A stretch of 64,000 bases of DNA. It comes from Microvirga solisilvae (lineage in GTDB: Bacteria; Pseudomonadota; Alphaproteobacteria; Rhizobiales; Beijerinckiaceae). Of the stretch, positions 34,965-43,461 are shown piece by piece. The notes below the pieces were generated by a model, which saw nothing but the letters and a program-made list of their open reading frames with translations, searched no databases and had not been told where the DNA came from. Positions within the stretch are counted from its first letter, which is position 1; each line of letters begins with the position of its first letter. The stretch spans positions 1-64,000 of the forward strand of contig NZ_JAKUCN010000010.1 in the NCBI RefSeq assembly GCF_022808595.1. Reading direction: 5' to 3'. Made by a program: the position numbers and the translations under genes.

Positions 34965-37678
34965 GCCACCTCTCCTGTTATGCTTCGGGCGGGCTCCGCC
35001 TCAGGTTTTCTTGTACGTCCCTGCGGGTCGGCCGTCTTTTCCGCGACGATACGACCATCGCTAAAGCGCATCTGAACATCGAAAGCCGCCGCCTGTCGAT
35101 CATTGGGCAGCACCATGAACAGGCTTTGTTGATCGAGAAGCTCGATCAGGGCCTGAAGGATTTTCTGGGCGCGCTCCTCGTCGAAGGGGGCAAGCGCCCC
35201 ATCGATGACCAGGATATCGGGGCGCTTCACGAGGCAGCGCACCAGATTGACGCTGGCGCGCTCCTGCGGCGAGAGGAGCCGGCCTGCGGTTCCCACCTCG
35301 TGGTCGAGGCCGATCCGTTCCACATCCTCCAGGAGGTCGAACTCCCGGATGACCGCCGCGACCGCCTCGGCAACCCGGTGCCGGGCATCCGCGACCTGAT
35401 AATTCACGCGGCCGAAGAGCAGGTTGTCCCGCAACGGCGCCGCTGCGCAGATCCTGTCGGGATCTAAGAACTCCACGCCGTTTGCGCCGGCTTTCTCAAG
35501 CGTCTCGCGCACGAAGCTGCGCGCCTCGACGATCCGCTCTTTAAGGCCATCGTCGAGCAATCCCAGGCGGTGCTTGGCTTCGATATAGGCCAATGGCAGG
35601 GAGATGAGGCGCGTGCGCTCCTCTCGTCTCAGGTCCTGTGCGCCCTTCGCCCTACGGCGCAGGATGGCCTGGAATTCAGGCAATTCCTCCGCCCCGATGA
35701 AGGAGAACTGCGCGAAGAGCGAATGACCGGGGGGCAGGCCCTGGAAGATTTCGGTCATGGTCTCCGCGATCTGCAAGCCCATCTCCGCGAGCACATCCGT
35801 GAGCCCTGCCTTGTCGATGGCCTCGCGGAAAAGAGGATTCTCCGCGAGATTGCGCCCCCTGAAATCGTCCGAGATCGCAACGCCGAACAAAAGGTTCTCG
35901 GCAATGCTGGCCTGATCGTTGTAGCGGTCGATATCGAACGGCGCGACGAGATCCGCCATGCCGTTGGCCTGAAAGTTCTCCCGCAGGCGGCAGCGTGCCT
36001 CGACCAGACGCTCGGCGAGCGCGGCATGGCGCTCCGGATCGATCCAGCCCGCGAGGCCGAAGAGGTAGATGGCCTCTCCCATCTCCACCCGCTCCAGAAG
36101 GTCCACGAGCACGCGGTCGAGTTCCTGCTCGTCCTTCAGGCCCAGCCGCCCGTAATCGATCCATTGGTCGGCGATGCTCTCGAAGGGGTTGCCCGTTCTT
36201 GCGGCCTCGGCGATCCGGCGCGCGTTCTCGCGCCGGTCTTCCTCGGTTCTACCCAAAGGCTTGAGGCGCAGGCCGTAAACGAGATTGTCGCGGATGCTGC
36301 CGGGGAAAAGAATGGGATCGACGCCGGCATAGGCGATCCGCCGGCCGGTGATGGAAGCGGGAAGCTGCGCCAGATTGTTATCCCCGATCGCGACATCTCC
36401 GGAATAGCCAGATACGCGACGGGCCAGCACGCGCGCCATCAGGCTGGCAGCGGGCCCGCCATTGGAGATCAGCGCCACCTTCGCCGGCAGATCGAGAGCA
36501 AAGGATGCATTCTCGACGACGAGGTCACCGTGAGGCCCGCTGAGGCTGAGGCCTTCGGCAGCAAGCTTTCCGGTGAGCCGGATGTCGTCCGCATCCACCT
36601 TGGAATCGATCATCGGCCCCAGCCGCTCTTCCGCGAAATGCTGCGTGACCTGATCGTATTTCACCTGCACGTCCAGGCGCTGCTGATCCCAATCGATCAG
36701 CTCCTTCAACGGCGGCGGCAATTCGCGATAGGCGCTGATGACGGCAACCAGCTGGCCGATGTCGAGCGTGCCGCGAAGCGCGAAATAACCGCCGACTGCG
36801 TAGAACAGGAACGGCGTGACCTGGGACAGGAAATTGTTGAGGAATTTGACCGCGAATTTCCGATTGTAGATTTTCAGACGGATCGAGAAGAGGCTGAAGA
36901 GACGGTTGCCGATCTCCGCCCTCTCCCACGCATAGGCGTTGTGCACATGCACGACCTCGATGCCGTCGAGCACTTCGCCGATGCGGCCCGCAAGCTCGCG
37001 CGATGCCAGCTGCCGTTCCTTGCCGAGGCGCAGGAGTTCACGGCGCAGGCGGGGAATGATCGTGAACTGAACCGCGATGACGCCAAGCGCCATGAGGCCC
37101 AGCCACACATTCTGCACCATGATGAAGAACAAGGCCGTGGACGCCTGAAGCCCGAGCAAGGCGGGCGTGATGAAGGCATCGCCGATGAAGCCGCCGATGG
37201 GCTCGACTTCGTCCTTGATGATGGTGGCGGTCTCGGATGACTTGATCGTGCGCAGGGCTTCCGGCGTGAAGCGCAGCACCATGGCGAAGAGATCGAAGCG
37301 CATGCGCCTCAACATGCGTTCGCCGAGGACGCCCTTGGCGATGTTGACCCAGTATTTGAAGCCGTTGTTCACGACCACGAAGAACAGGAAGAGGCACGAG
37401 AGCCCGATGAGCAGGCCGACGCGGCCCAACTGGAAACCCTCGAAGATCTGAACCGAACCGCCGCCGAGCCATTGAGGCCAGTCGAAACCCAATTGGAGGA
37501 AGGGTGCCGTAACGTTCCCATCCTTAAAGGCCTCGCCCTGGATGGCCTGGTTCACGATCTGGCGAGGGAGGTCGAGAGAAATAAAGTAAAAAGGCTGAGA
37601 CAGCAGCACCACGAAACATATGAAGAGCTGGTCCCGCTTCGAGTGGTTCCATATGTATCTGAAGAGGCTCTTTTCCAT
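34961..37678 (-). CDS. ABC-exporter-like membrane protein with degenerate nucleotide-binding region
   Basis: A 905-residue protein. Residues about 1-345 form a type I exporter membrane domain with six helices. The region after ~360 should be an ATPase but is altered. Walker A reads SNGGPAASLM, with no Lys-Ser/Thr. The signature reads LSPQERAS instead of LSGGQ. Walker B ILVIDGALAPFD has Gly where the catalytic Glu belongs. The segment that normally follows the Q-loop (I-R-D-N-L-x-x-G) occurs three times: SIRDNLVYGL, SIAENLLFGV and PLRDNLLFGR. The ATPase half is about 300 residues longer than usual. It is coupled to a cyclic-nucleotide-binding gene and divergent from four glycosyltransferase genes. 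Confidence 0.85.
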   Translation of the reverse strand: MEKSLFRYIWNHSKRDQLFICFVVLLSQPFYFISLDLPRQIVNQAIQGEAFKDGNVTAPFLQLGFDWPQWLGGGSVQIFEGFQLGRVGLLIGLSCLFLFFVVVNNGFKYWVNIAKGVLGERMLRRMRFDLFAMVLRFTPEALRTIKSSETATIIKDEVEPIGGFIGDAFITPALLGLQASTALFFIMVQNVWLGLMALGVIAVQFTIIPRLRRELLRLGKERQLASRELAGRIGEVLDGIEVVHVHNAYAWERAEIGNRLFSLFSIRLKIYNRKFAVKFLNNFLSQVTPFLFYAVGGYFALRGTLDIGQLVAVISAYRELPPPLKELIDWDQQRLDVQVKYDQVTQHFAEERLGPMIDSKVDADDIRLTGKLAAEGLSLSGPHGDLVVENASFALDLPAKVALISNGGPAASLMARVLARRVSGYSGDVAIGDNNLAQLPASITGRRIAYAGVDPILFPGSIRDNLVYGLRLKPLGRTEEDRRENARRIAEAARTGNPFESIADQWIDYGRLGLKDEQELDRVLVDLLERVEMGEAIYLFGLAGWIDPERHAALAERLVEARCRLRENFQANGMADLVAPFDIDRYNDQASIAENLLFGVAISDDFRGRNLAENPLFREAIDKAGLTDVLAEMGLQIAETMTEIFQGLPPGHSLFAQFSFIGAEELPEFQAILRRRAKGAQDLRREERTRLISLPLAYIEAKHRLGLLDDGLKERIVEARSFVRETLEKAGANGVEFLDPDRICAAAPLRDNLLFGRVNYQVADARHRVAEAVAAVIREFDLLEDVERIGLDHEVGTAGRLLSPQERASVNLVRCLVKRPDILVIDGALAPFDEERAQKILQALIELLDQQSLFMVLPNDRQAAAFDVQMRFSDGRIVAEKTADPQGRTRKPEAEPARSITGEVA

Positions 37679-37822
37679 TGACGTAAAGTTACACCTTTAA
37701 ACCTTGGAAGGAACCTCTTCCCCATTTCGACCGCCGCCTTATCTGATCGGTTGGGGTTTTAAAAGAGGTAGAGACGGAGGCTGCATCGTCAACCGATGCG
37801 CCTCCTGCCAGGGGGCACCCGC

Positions 37823-39100
37823 ATGGCGGATTTGGTCACCAGCCTGATGAATAATGCCGGCTCTTATGTGGCGCACCATGGACGCCCACAGGGGCCCCGC
37901 GTGCTCATCTACAGCCACGACACGTTCGGGCTCGGGCATCTGCGCCGATCCCGGGCCATCGCCAATGCCATCGTCGGCGAGCGGCCGGACGCCTCGGTCG
38001 TCATCATCTCGGGCTCGCCCGTGATCGGCAATTTCGAGTTCGGCAGCGGTGTCGACTACATCCGCATCCCCGGCGTCACGAAGCTGCCGGACGGCGATTA
38101 CCGCAGCCTCAACCTCAATGTGGAGCTGGACGAGGCCGTGGGCCTGCGCCAGGCGCTGATCCTCCAGACAGCGAAGGCTTTCCAGCCGGACGTGTTCATC
38201 GTGGACAAGGAGCCCGCAGGCTTCCGGGGCGAGGTCCTGCCCGCCCTCGACTACCTGCAGGCCGCAGGCTGCCACCTCGTGCTCGGCATCCGCGACGTCC
38301 TGGACGAGGCAGCCCTCCTCGTGCCCGAATGGGAGCGCAAGGGGGCGAAAGAGGCGCTCGTCCGCTATTACGACGAGATCTGGGTCTACGGGCTCAAGGA
38401 CGTCTACCAGCCCCTCCAGGCCCTCGGCCTGCCGCCGGAGGTGAACGAGCGCGTCACCTATACCGGCTATCTGCGCCGGGAGGTGCCGCCCACGCCGACG
38501 CTGACGAAATATCCGAAGATCACGAAGCAGCCCTTCATCCTCGTCACCACCGGCGGCGGGGGCGACGGCGACGATCTCATCGATTGGGTGATCTCGGCCT
38601 ACGAGGCCGATGCGACGCTGGAACAGCCGTCCCTGATCGTCTTCGGGCCCTTCATCGACCGCGACAAGCGCCGCGCCTTCATGGAGCGCATCGCGCAGCA
38701 TCCGAAGCTCGATGCGATCTCCTTCGACACCAAGATCGAAAGGCTGATGCGCAAGGCGGATGCCGTCGTGGCCATGGGCGGCTACAACACGTTCTGCGAG
38801 GTGCTTTCCTTCGACAAGCGCACGCTCATCGTGCCGCGCACCAAGCCGAGGCTCGAGCAGCATATCCGCGCCGTCGAGGCCGAGCGCCTCGGCCTCGTCA
38901 GCATGCTGAGCGACTACAACCAGCCGCGCACGCCGGAGCGCATGGCGCAGGCGCTGCGCGCCTTGTCCACGCAGCCACGTCCCTCACAGGTGACCATTCC
39001 AGGCCTGCTCGATGGGCTTGACCGGATTCAGGAGCGGCTTAAGGCTCTCAGCGAGCCCGCCATCCCGTTCACGCCAGCCTATCGTCAGGCGGCCGAGTAA
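37823..39100 (+). CDS. GT28/MurG-like glycosyltransferase
   Basis: The protein has about 425 residues in two Rossmann domains. The N-terminal half opens with VLIYSHDTFGLGHLRRSRAIA, a MurG-like acceptor motif. The C-terminal half has LVTTGGGGDG, KIERLMRKADAVVAMGGYNTFCEVL and KPRLEQHIRA, the nucleotide-sugar site of the GT28 fold. It is the first of four transferases in a row and is related in plan to the last one. The ATG at 37823 has AGGGGG upstream; an ATG at 37796 would add nine residues. The divergent ABC-like gene starts about 145 bases away. The sugar donor is unknown. Confidence 0.85.
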   Translation: MADLVTSLMNNAGSYVAHHGRPQGPRVLIYSHDTFGLGHLRRSRAIANAIVGERPDASVVIISGSPVIGNFEFGSGVDYIRIPGVTKLPDGDYRSLNLNVELDEAVGLRQALILQTAKAFQPDVFIVDKEPAGFRGEVLPALDYLQAAGCHLVLGIRDVLDEAALLVPEWERKGAKEALVRYYDEIWVYGLKDVYQPLQALGLPPEVNERVTYTGYLRREVPPTPTLTKYPKITKQPFILVTTGGGGDGDDLIDWVISAYEADATLEQPSLIVFGPFIDRDKRRAFMERIAQHPKLDAISFDTKIERLMRKADAVVAMGGYNTFCEVLSFDKRTLIVPRTKPRLEQHIRAVEAERLGLVSMLSDYNQPRTPERMAQALRALSTQPRPSQVTIPGLLDGLDRIQERLKALSEPAIPFTPAYRQAAE

Positions 39101-39109
39101 AACTCACCC

Positions 39110-40381
39110 ATGCTCCCTCAAGCCACAGCCCAGCGGATCGCCGTCGTCGTGAAAGGCTATCCGCGCCTCTCCGAAACGTTCATCGCACAGGAAATCCTCG
39201 CCCTCGAAGCACGCGGCCTCGATCTCGAAATCTGGTCACTCCGCCATCCCACGGAGCGCGCCGTGCATCCCATGAACAAGAAGATCAAGGCGCGCGTCAC
39301 CTATCTGCCGGAATATCTCTACGAAGAACCGCTGCGTGTTCTGAAGGGCCTGTTCTGGTGCCTGGGGCAGAAGGGTTTTAGCGCGACGTTCAAGGCCTTC
39401 TGGCGTGATCTCAAGCGCGACTTCACCGCCAACCGCGTGCGCCGTCTGGGCCAGGCTTTCGCCATGGCGCGCGAATTGCCGGCGGAGGTGAAGCATCTGC
39501 ACGTGCATTATCTCCACACGCCGGGATCTGTCGTTCGCTACGCGGCTCTTCTCACCGGACGCACCTGGAGCTTCTCGGCCCATGCGAAGGATATCTGGAC
39601 GACGCCTGATTGGGAGAAGCGCGAGAAGATGCAGGAAGCGCTCTGGGGCGTGACCTGCACCGCGCATGGTGCGGAAAACCTGCAGGCCTTGTCCGCACCC
39701 GGTCGCGTAAACCTCGTCTATCACGGCCTCGACCTGTCGCGTTTTCCCGCCCCGCCCGAAAAGCGCCCGATGCGCGACGGCAGTGACCCGATGGATCCGG
39801 TGCGCATCGTCTCGGTGGGGCGTGCGGTGGCGAAGAAAGGTTACGGCGATCTCATCCAGGCGCTCGCATCGTTGCCGGTCGATCTGCATTGGCGCTTCGC
39901 GCATGTGGGCGGCGGCGAGTTGCTGAGCAGCCTGAAGAAACAGGCGCAGCAGGCCGGCATCGGCGACAAGGTCGCCTTCCTCGGCGCGAAAGCCCAACCC
40001 GACATCATCGCGCTCTTGCGCGAAGCCGATGTTTTCGTGCTGCCGTCCAAGAGAGCCGCATCCGGCGATCAGGATGGTTTGCCGAATGTGATCATGGAAG
40101 CCGCAAGTCAAAGCCTTGCCGCCGTCGCCACGGATTTCGCGGGCATTCCAGAATTCATTCGCAGCGGCGTCGAGGGCGTTCTCGTTTCGCCCGGCGATTG
40201 GGAGGCTTTGTCGAACGCGCTCAATCTCATCGCGCGCGAGCCCGAACGGCGGAAGAGCATGGGCGAGGCAGCCTATCGCCGCCTGCGCCAGGACTTCTCC
40301 ATGGATGGAGGCATCGACAAGCTGGAAGCGCGCTTTCGCGCGCTTGTCGGCCTCCCGTTGAAAGAACCGGAGCCGGTGTGA
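39110..40381 (+). CDS. GT4-family glycosyltransferase
   Basis: This 423-residue retaining glycosyltransferase has the GT-B fold. The N-terminal domain shows VVKGYPRLSETFIAQEI, typical of exopolysaccharide transferases. The C-terminal domain has IVSVGRAVAKKGYGDLIQAL, FLGAKAQPDIIALLREADVFVLPS and NVIMEAASQSLAAVATDFAGIPE, with the E-x7-E-like donor site. It begins 9 bases after the preceding transferase gene. Its stop overlaps the start of the next gene, so the cluster is one operon. It probably extends a lipid-linked or surface glycan. Confidence 0.9.
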   Translation: MLPQATAQRIAVVVKGYPRLSETFIAQEILALEARGLDLEIWSLRHPTERAVHPMNKKIKARVTYLPEYLYEEPLRVLKGLFWCLGQKGFSATFKAFWRDLKRDFTANRVRRLGQAFAMARELPAEVKHLHVHYLHTPGSVVRYAALLTGRTWSFSAHAKDIWTTPDWEKREKMQEALWGVTCTAHGAENLQALSAPGRVNLVYHGLDLSRFPAPPEKRPMRDGSDPMDPVRIVSVGRAVAKKGYGDLIQALASLPVDLHWRFAHVGGGELLSSLKKQAQQAGIGDKVAFLGAKAQPDIIALLREADVFVLPSKRAASGDQDGLPNVIMEAASQSLAAVATDFAGIPEFIRSGVEGVLVSPGDWEALSNALNLIAREPERRKSMGEAAYRRLRQDFSMDGGIDKLEARFRALVGLPLKEPEPV

Positions 40382-41520
40382 GCGCAAAGCAGCCTGTCGC
40401 GTTCTATGCCCCCTTGAAGAGCCCGAACCATCCTCTTCCTTCGGGCGATCGCACCATGGCGCGCTTGCTCATGAAAGCGCTCGACACTGCCGGCTTCGCA
40501 CCGCATCTCGCCAGCGAGATCCGCACCTTCGACAGGCACGGCGACAGGCGTGTCCAGGAAAACCTGAAACAGCAATCCTTCGCGGAAGCCTCCCGCCTCA
40601 TCGCGCATTACCGCGCGCTGCCGGAGGAGCAGCAACCGGCGCTCTGGTTCACCTACCACGTCTATTACAAAGCGCCCGACTGGATCGGTCCTCTCGTCAG
40701 TAAGGCCCTGAACATTCCCTACGTGATCGCGGAAGGATCGCGCGCAGCCAAGCGCGCACACGGTCCATGGGCGTTCGCTCACGAAGGGGCGGAAGAAGCG
40801 CTCGATCAGGCCGATGCGATCTTCGTGATGACGGCCAAGGACCGGAAGGCGCTGGAAGCGTCGCGACCGCCTCATCAAGCCCTCATCGACCTGCCGCCCT
40901 TCATCGATGCGCAGGAATGGCCCGAGCCCGTTTCCCGGCGCAATCAGGACGCACCGAAGCTCCTGACCGTTGCGATGATGCGGGAAGGCGACAAGCTCGC
41001 TTCCTATCGCATCCTTAGCCAGGCGCTTGACCGGATCACAGACCTGTCATGGTCGCTCGATATCGTCGGCGACGGCGAGGCGAAGGCGGAGGTGGAGCGC
41101 TTTTTCTCGCCGCTCGGCAATCGCGTGCGCTTTGCAGGAAAGATCGAACGGAAAGCGGATCTGGCGGCCTATTACGAAGGAGCCGATCTTTTCGTCTGGC
41201 CCGCTGTGAACGAGGCCTATGGCATGGTGCTTCTGGAAGCCCAGTTCTTCGGCTGCCCTGTTCTGGCCGGCGATTTCGGCGGCGTGGCGAGCGTGGTGAA
41301 GCATGGCCAAACGGGAATGCTTACCGCGCCGGGCGATGCTGAGGCTTTCGCTCAAGCATTACGCAGATGCCTCAAGGACCGTGAGGAGCTTCGACGCTTG
41401 GGCCTGGAAGCAAAGCGCTTCATCGGCGAGGAACGCCTCCTGGACCGGGCCGCTGAACGCCTGCATTATGCCTTGTCGTCCCTCACATTGTCACGAGGAG
41501 CATGGGCTTGCGCGTTCTGA
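40378..41520 (+). CDS. GT4-like glycosyltransferase
   Basis: The 380-residue product starts at the GTG at 40378, which overlaps the previous stop (GTGA). The N-terminal half shows PVAFYAPLKSPNHPLPSGDRTMARLL, the usual opening of this group. The C-terminal half has LLTVAMMREGDKLASYRILSQAL, DIVGDGEAK, YYEGADLFVWPAVNEAYGMVLLEAQ and GCPVLAGDFGG. The acceptor is unknown. It overlaps the following transferase gene by 19 bases, evidence of tight coupling through all four genes. Confidence 0.88.
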   Translation: MSAKQPVAFYAPLKSPNHPLPSGDRTMARLLMKALDTAGFAPHLASEIRTFDRHGDRRVQENLKQQSFAEASRLIAHYRALPEEQQPALWFTYHVYYKAPDWIGPLVSKALNIPYVIAEGSRAAKRAHGPWAFAHEGAEEALDQADAIFVMTAKDRKALEASRPPHQALIDLPPFIDAQEWPEPVSRRNQDAPKLLTVAMMREGDKLASYRILSQALDRITDLSWSLDIVGDGEAKAEVERFFSPLGNRVRFAGKIERKADLAAYYEGADLFVWPAVNEAYGMVLLEAQFFGCPVLAGDFGGVASVVKHGQTGMLTAPGDAEAFAQALRRCLKDREELRRLGLEAKRFIGEERLLDRAAERLHYALSSLTLSRGAWACAF

Positions 41521-43439
41521 TCGCCGTCACCCACCTTCTCGGCGCAGGTCATCTCACGCGGGCAGCGGCGTTGGCGCGCGCCTTTGCGCAGGCAGGCCAT
41601 GAGACGACGCTGGTGTCGGGCGGCAGCGCAGCGAAACCTCAAGGTCTCGACCGCCTCACCTTCGTGCAATTGCCGCCCGTGCGCACCATCGGCACGGACT
41701 TCAAGACGCTGCTCGATGAGGATGGCCGCCCGGTCGACAATTTCCGCTTGGCGCATCGCAGAATCCTTCTGCTCGATACTTTGAGAGCGGCGCGCCCGGA
41801 CATCGTCATCACCGAGCTTTTTCCTTTCGGCCGCCGTGTGCTCGCGGACGAGTTCATGATGCTGATCGCGGACGCTCGCCGCATGAATCCGCGTCCCCGC
41901 ACTCTCTGCTCCATCCGCGATATCCTCGCATTGCCGAAGCCCGAGCGCATCGAGGAAGCGCATGCGCGCCTCGTCGAGAATTACGACGGCATCCTCGTAC
42001 ACGGCGATCCGGCCATCGTGCCGCTGGAGGCCACGTGGCCCGTCGACGAGCGCATCCGCCCGCTCATCCGCTACACGGGATATGTGGACGAAAATCCGGA
42101 GCCCATGCAGCCCGGAGAACGCAAAGGCATTCTCGTTTCCGGCGGATCGAGTACTGCCAGCCTGCCGCTCTATCGCGCAGCCATCGCCGCCGCGCGCGAG
42201 ATGGCCGACAAACAATGGCGCATCCTGGTCGGGCGCGGCGTCGAGGAGGCGGCGTTCCAAGAGCTCAAAGCCAATGCGCCCGCGCATGCCTTGGTCGAGC
42301 GTGCGCGGCCGGATTTCCGCAGCCTTCTGGCGCAAGCTGAACTCTCCATCAGCCAGGCCGGCTACAACACGGCGGTCGATCTTCTGCGCAGCAACGTCAA
42401 ATCGGTTCTCGTACCCTTCGAGGCAGGCCATGAGACCGAGCAGCGCCTGCGGGCGGAACGGCTGAAAGCTCTCGGCCTCGCCGAGATCGTGTTTGAGGAA
42501 ACGCTATCACCTCAGACTCTCGCTGATGCCGTGCGGCGCGGCCTCTCGCACGCATCGGTGACGTTGCCACCCGTCTCGCTCGACGGCGCGCGCGAAAGCG
42601 TCTCCATTGCGGAAAGCCTGCTCCTCGCCCGCCCTGCCCTCCAACGCTCCTTCGACTGGTCGCCGGTGAAGCAGGCGCTGGAGCGGGCGAAGGACAATGA
42701 TTGCCCGGTCGGGCTGTGGTGGCGGGACGACGATGCGGTGGCCGATACGCCCCAGCTTGATCGCCTGCTGTCGTTGGTGAGCCGCGCGAAAGCCGGGATC
42801 GCACTCGCCGTCATCCCCCGCAAGATCGAACCCTCGCTCGGCATGCGGCTCAAGGGAGAGCATACGGCCTTTGCCCTGGTCCACGGCTGGGCCCATGGCA
42901 ATCACGCTCCCCTCGATCAGAAAAAGGCGGAGTTCGGAGCGCACAGGCGCATCGATGTGATGGCGCGGGAAGCGGAGCGCGGCTTGCATCTGGCGAGGGA
43001 GAGGCTTGGGTCTCGGCTGCTTCCGGTCTTTGTCCCGCCCTGGAACCGGATCTCCCCCCAACTGGCGCAGCACCTGCCAGGCGCAGGATTCATCGGGCTC
43101 TCGACCTTCAATGACCGCAAGGCGGCCTCGCCTGCTCCAGGCCTTCTGCAGGTCAACACGCATATCGACCCCATCGACTGGCGCGGCACGCGAAGCCTGG
43201 CCGATCCGGCTCTTCTCATCGACAGCTTGGCCTCTGCCATCGACCGGCGGATCAAGGGCGAGGCCGACAGGGACGAGCCCATCGGGCTTCTGACCCATCA
43301 CCTGGTTCATGACGAGGCCATCTGGTCCTTCTGCGAGCAACTCTTGATGCAGCTTGCCCTTTTGGAGGTTCCTCTTCTGCGCCCCGACGAAGCGTTCTTA
43401 AGCGAGGCAGGATCACAGCCGAGGCTTGATGCGTTATGA
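41502..43439 (+). CDS. GT28-like glycosyltransferase fused to a polysaccharide-deacetylase-like domain
   Basis: A 645-residue two-domain protein. Residues 1 to about 385 form a MurG-like transferase (VLIAVTHLLGAGHLTRAAALA, LVSGGSSTAS, AELSISQAGYNTAVDLLR, FEAGHETEQRLRAERL). Residues about 400-640 resemble a NodB/polysaccharide-deacetylase-like fold. They carry D409-D410-D411 in LWWRDDDAV, an H461-x3-H465 pair in HGWAHGNH, PPWNRI and the late LLTHHLVHD. These residues could make the metal site, although the order is not that of classical NodB. Sugar transfer and deacetylation may thus be joined in one chain. GAGGAG precedes the ATG. Confidence 0.82.
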   Translation: MGLRVLIAVTHLLGAGHLTRAAALARAFAQAGHETTLVSGGSAAKPQGLDRLTFVQLPPVRTIGTDFKTLLDEDGRPVDNFRLAHRRILLLDTLRAARPDIVITELFPFGRRVLADEFMMLIADARRMNPRPRTLCSIRDILALPKPERIEEAHARLVENYDGILVHGDPAIVPLEATWPVDERIRPLIRYTGYVDENPEPMQPGERKGILVSGGSSTASLPLYRAAIAAAREMADKQWRILVGRGVEEAAFQELKANAPAHALVERARPDFRSLLAQAELSISQAGYNTAVDLLRSNVKSVLVPFEAGHETEQRLRAERLKALGLAEIVFEETLSPQTLADAVRRGLSHASVTLPPVSLDGARESVSIAESLLLARPALQRSFDWSPVKQALERAKDNDCPVGLWWRDDDAVADTPQLDRLLSLVSRAKAGIALAVIPRKIEPSLGMRLKGEHTAFALVHGWAHGNHAPLDQKKAEFGAHRRIDVMAREAERGLHLARERLGSRLLPVFVPPWNRISPQLAQHLPGAGFIGLSTFNDRKAASPAPGLLQVNTHIDPIDWRGTRSLADPALLIDSLASAIDRRIKGEADRDEPIGLLTHHLVHDEAIWSFCEQLLMQLALLEVPLLRPDEAFLSEAGSQPRLDAL

Positions 43440-43461
43440 TGAAGATCTGATGGAGACATTG

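Noticed and set aside
35570-37240. A 556-codon open frame opposite the pseudo-ABC exporter gene
   Set aside because: The opposite frame encodes a membrane domain with clear exporter features and is coupled to its neighbour; the antisense product looks random.
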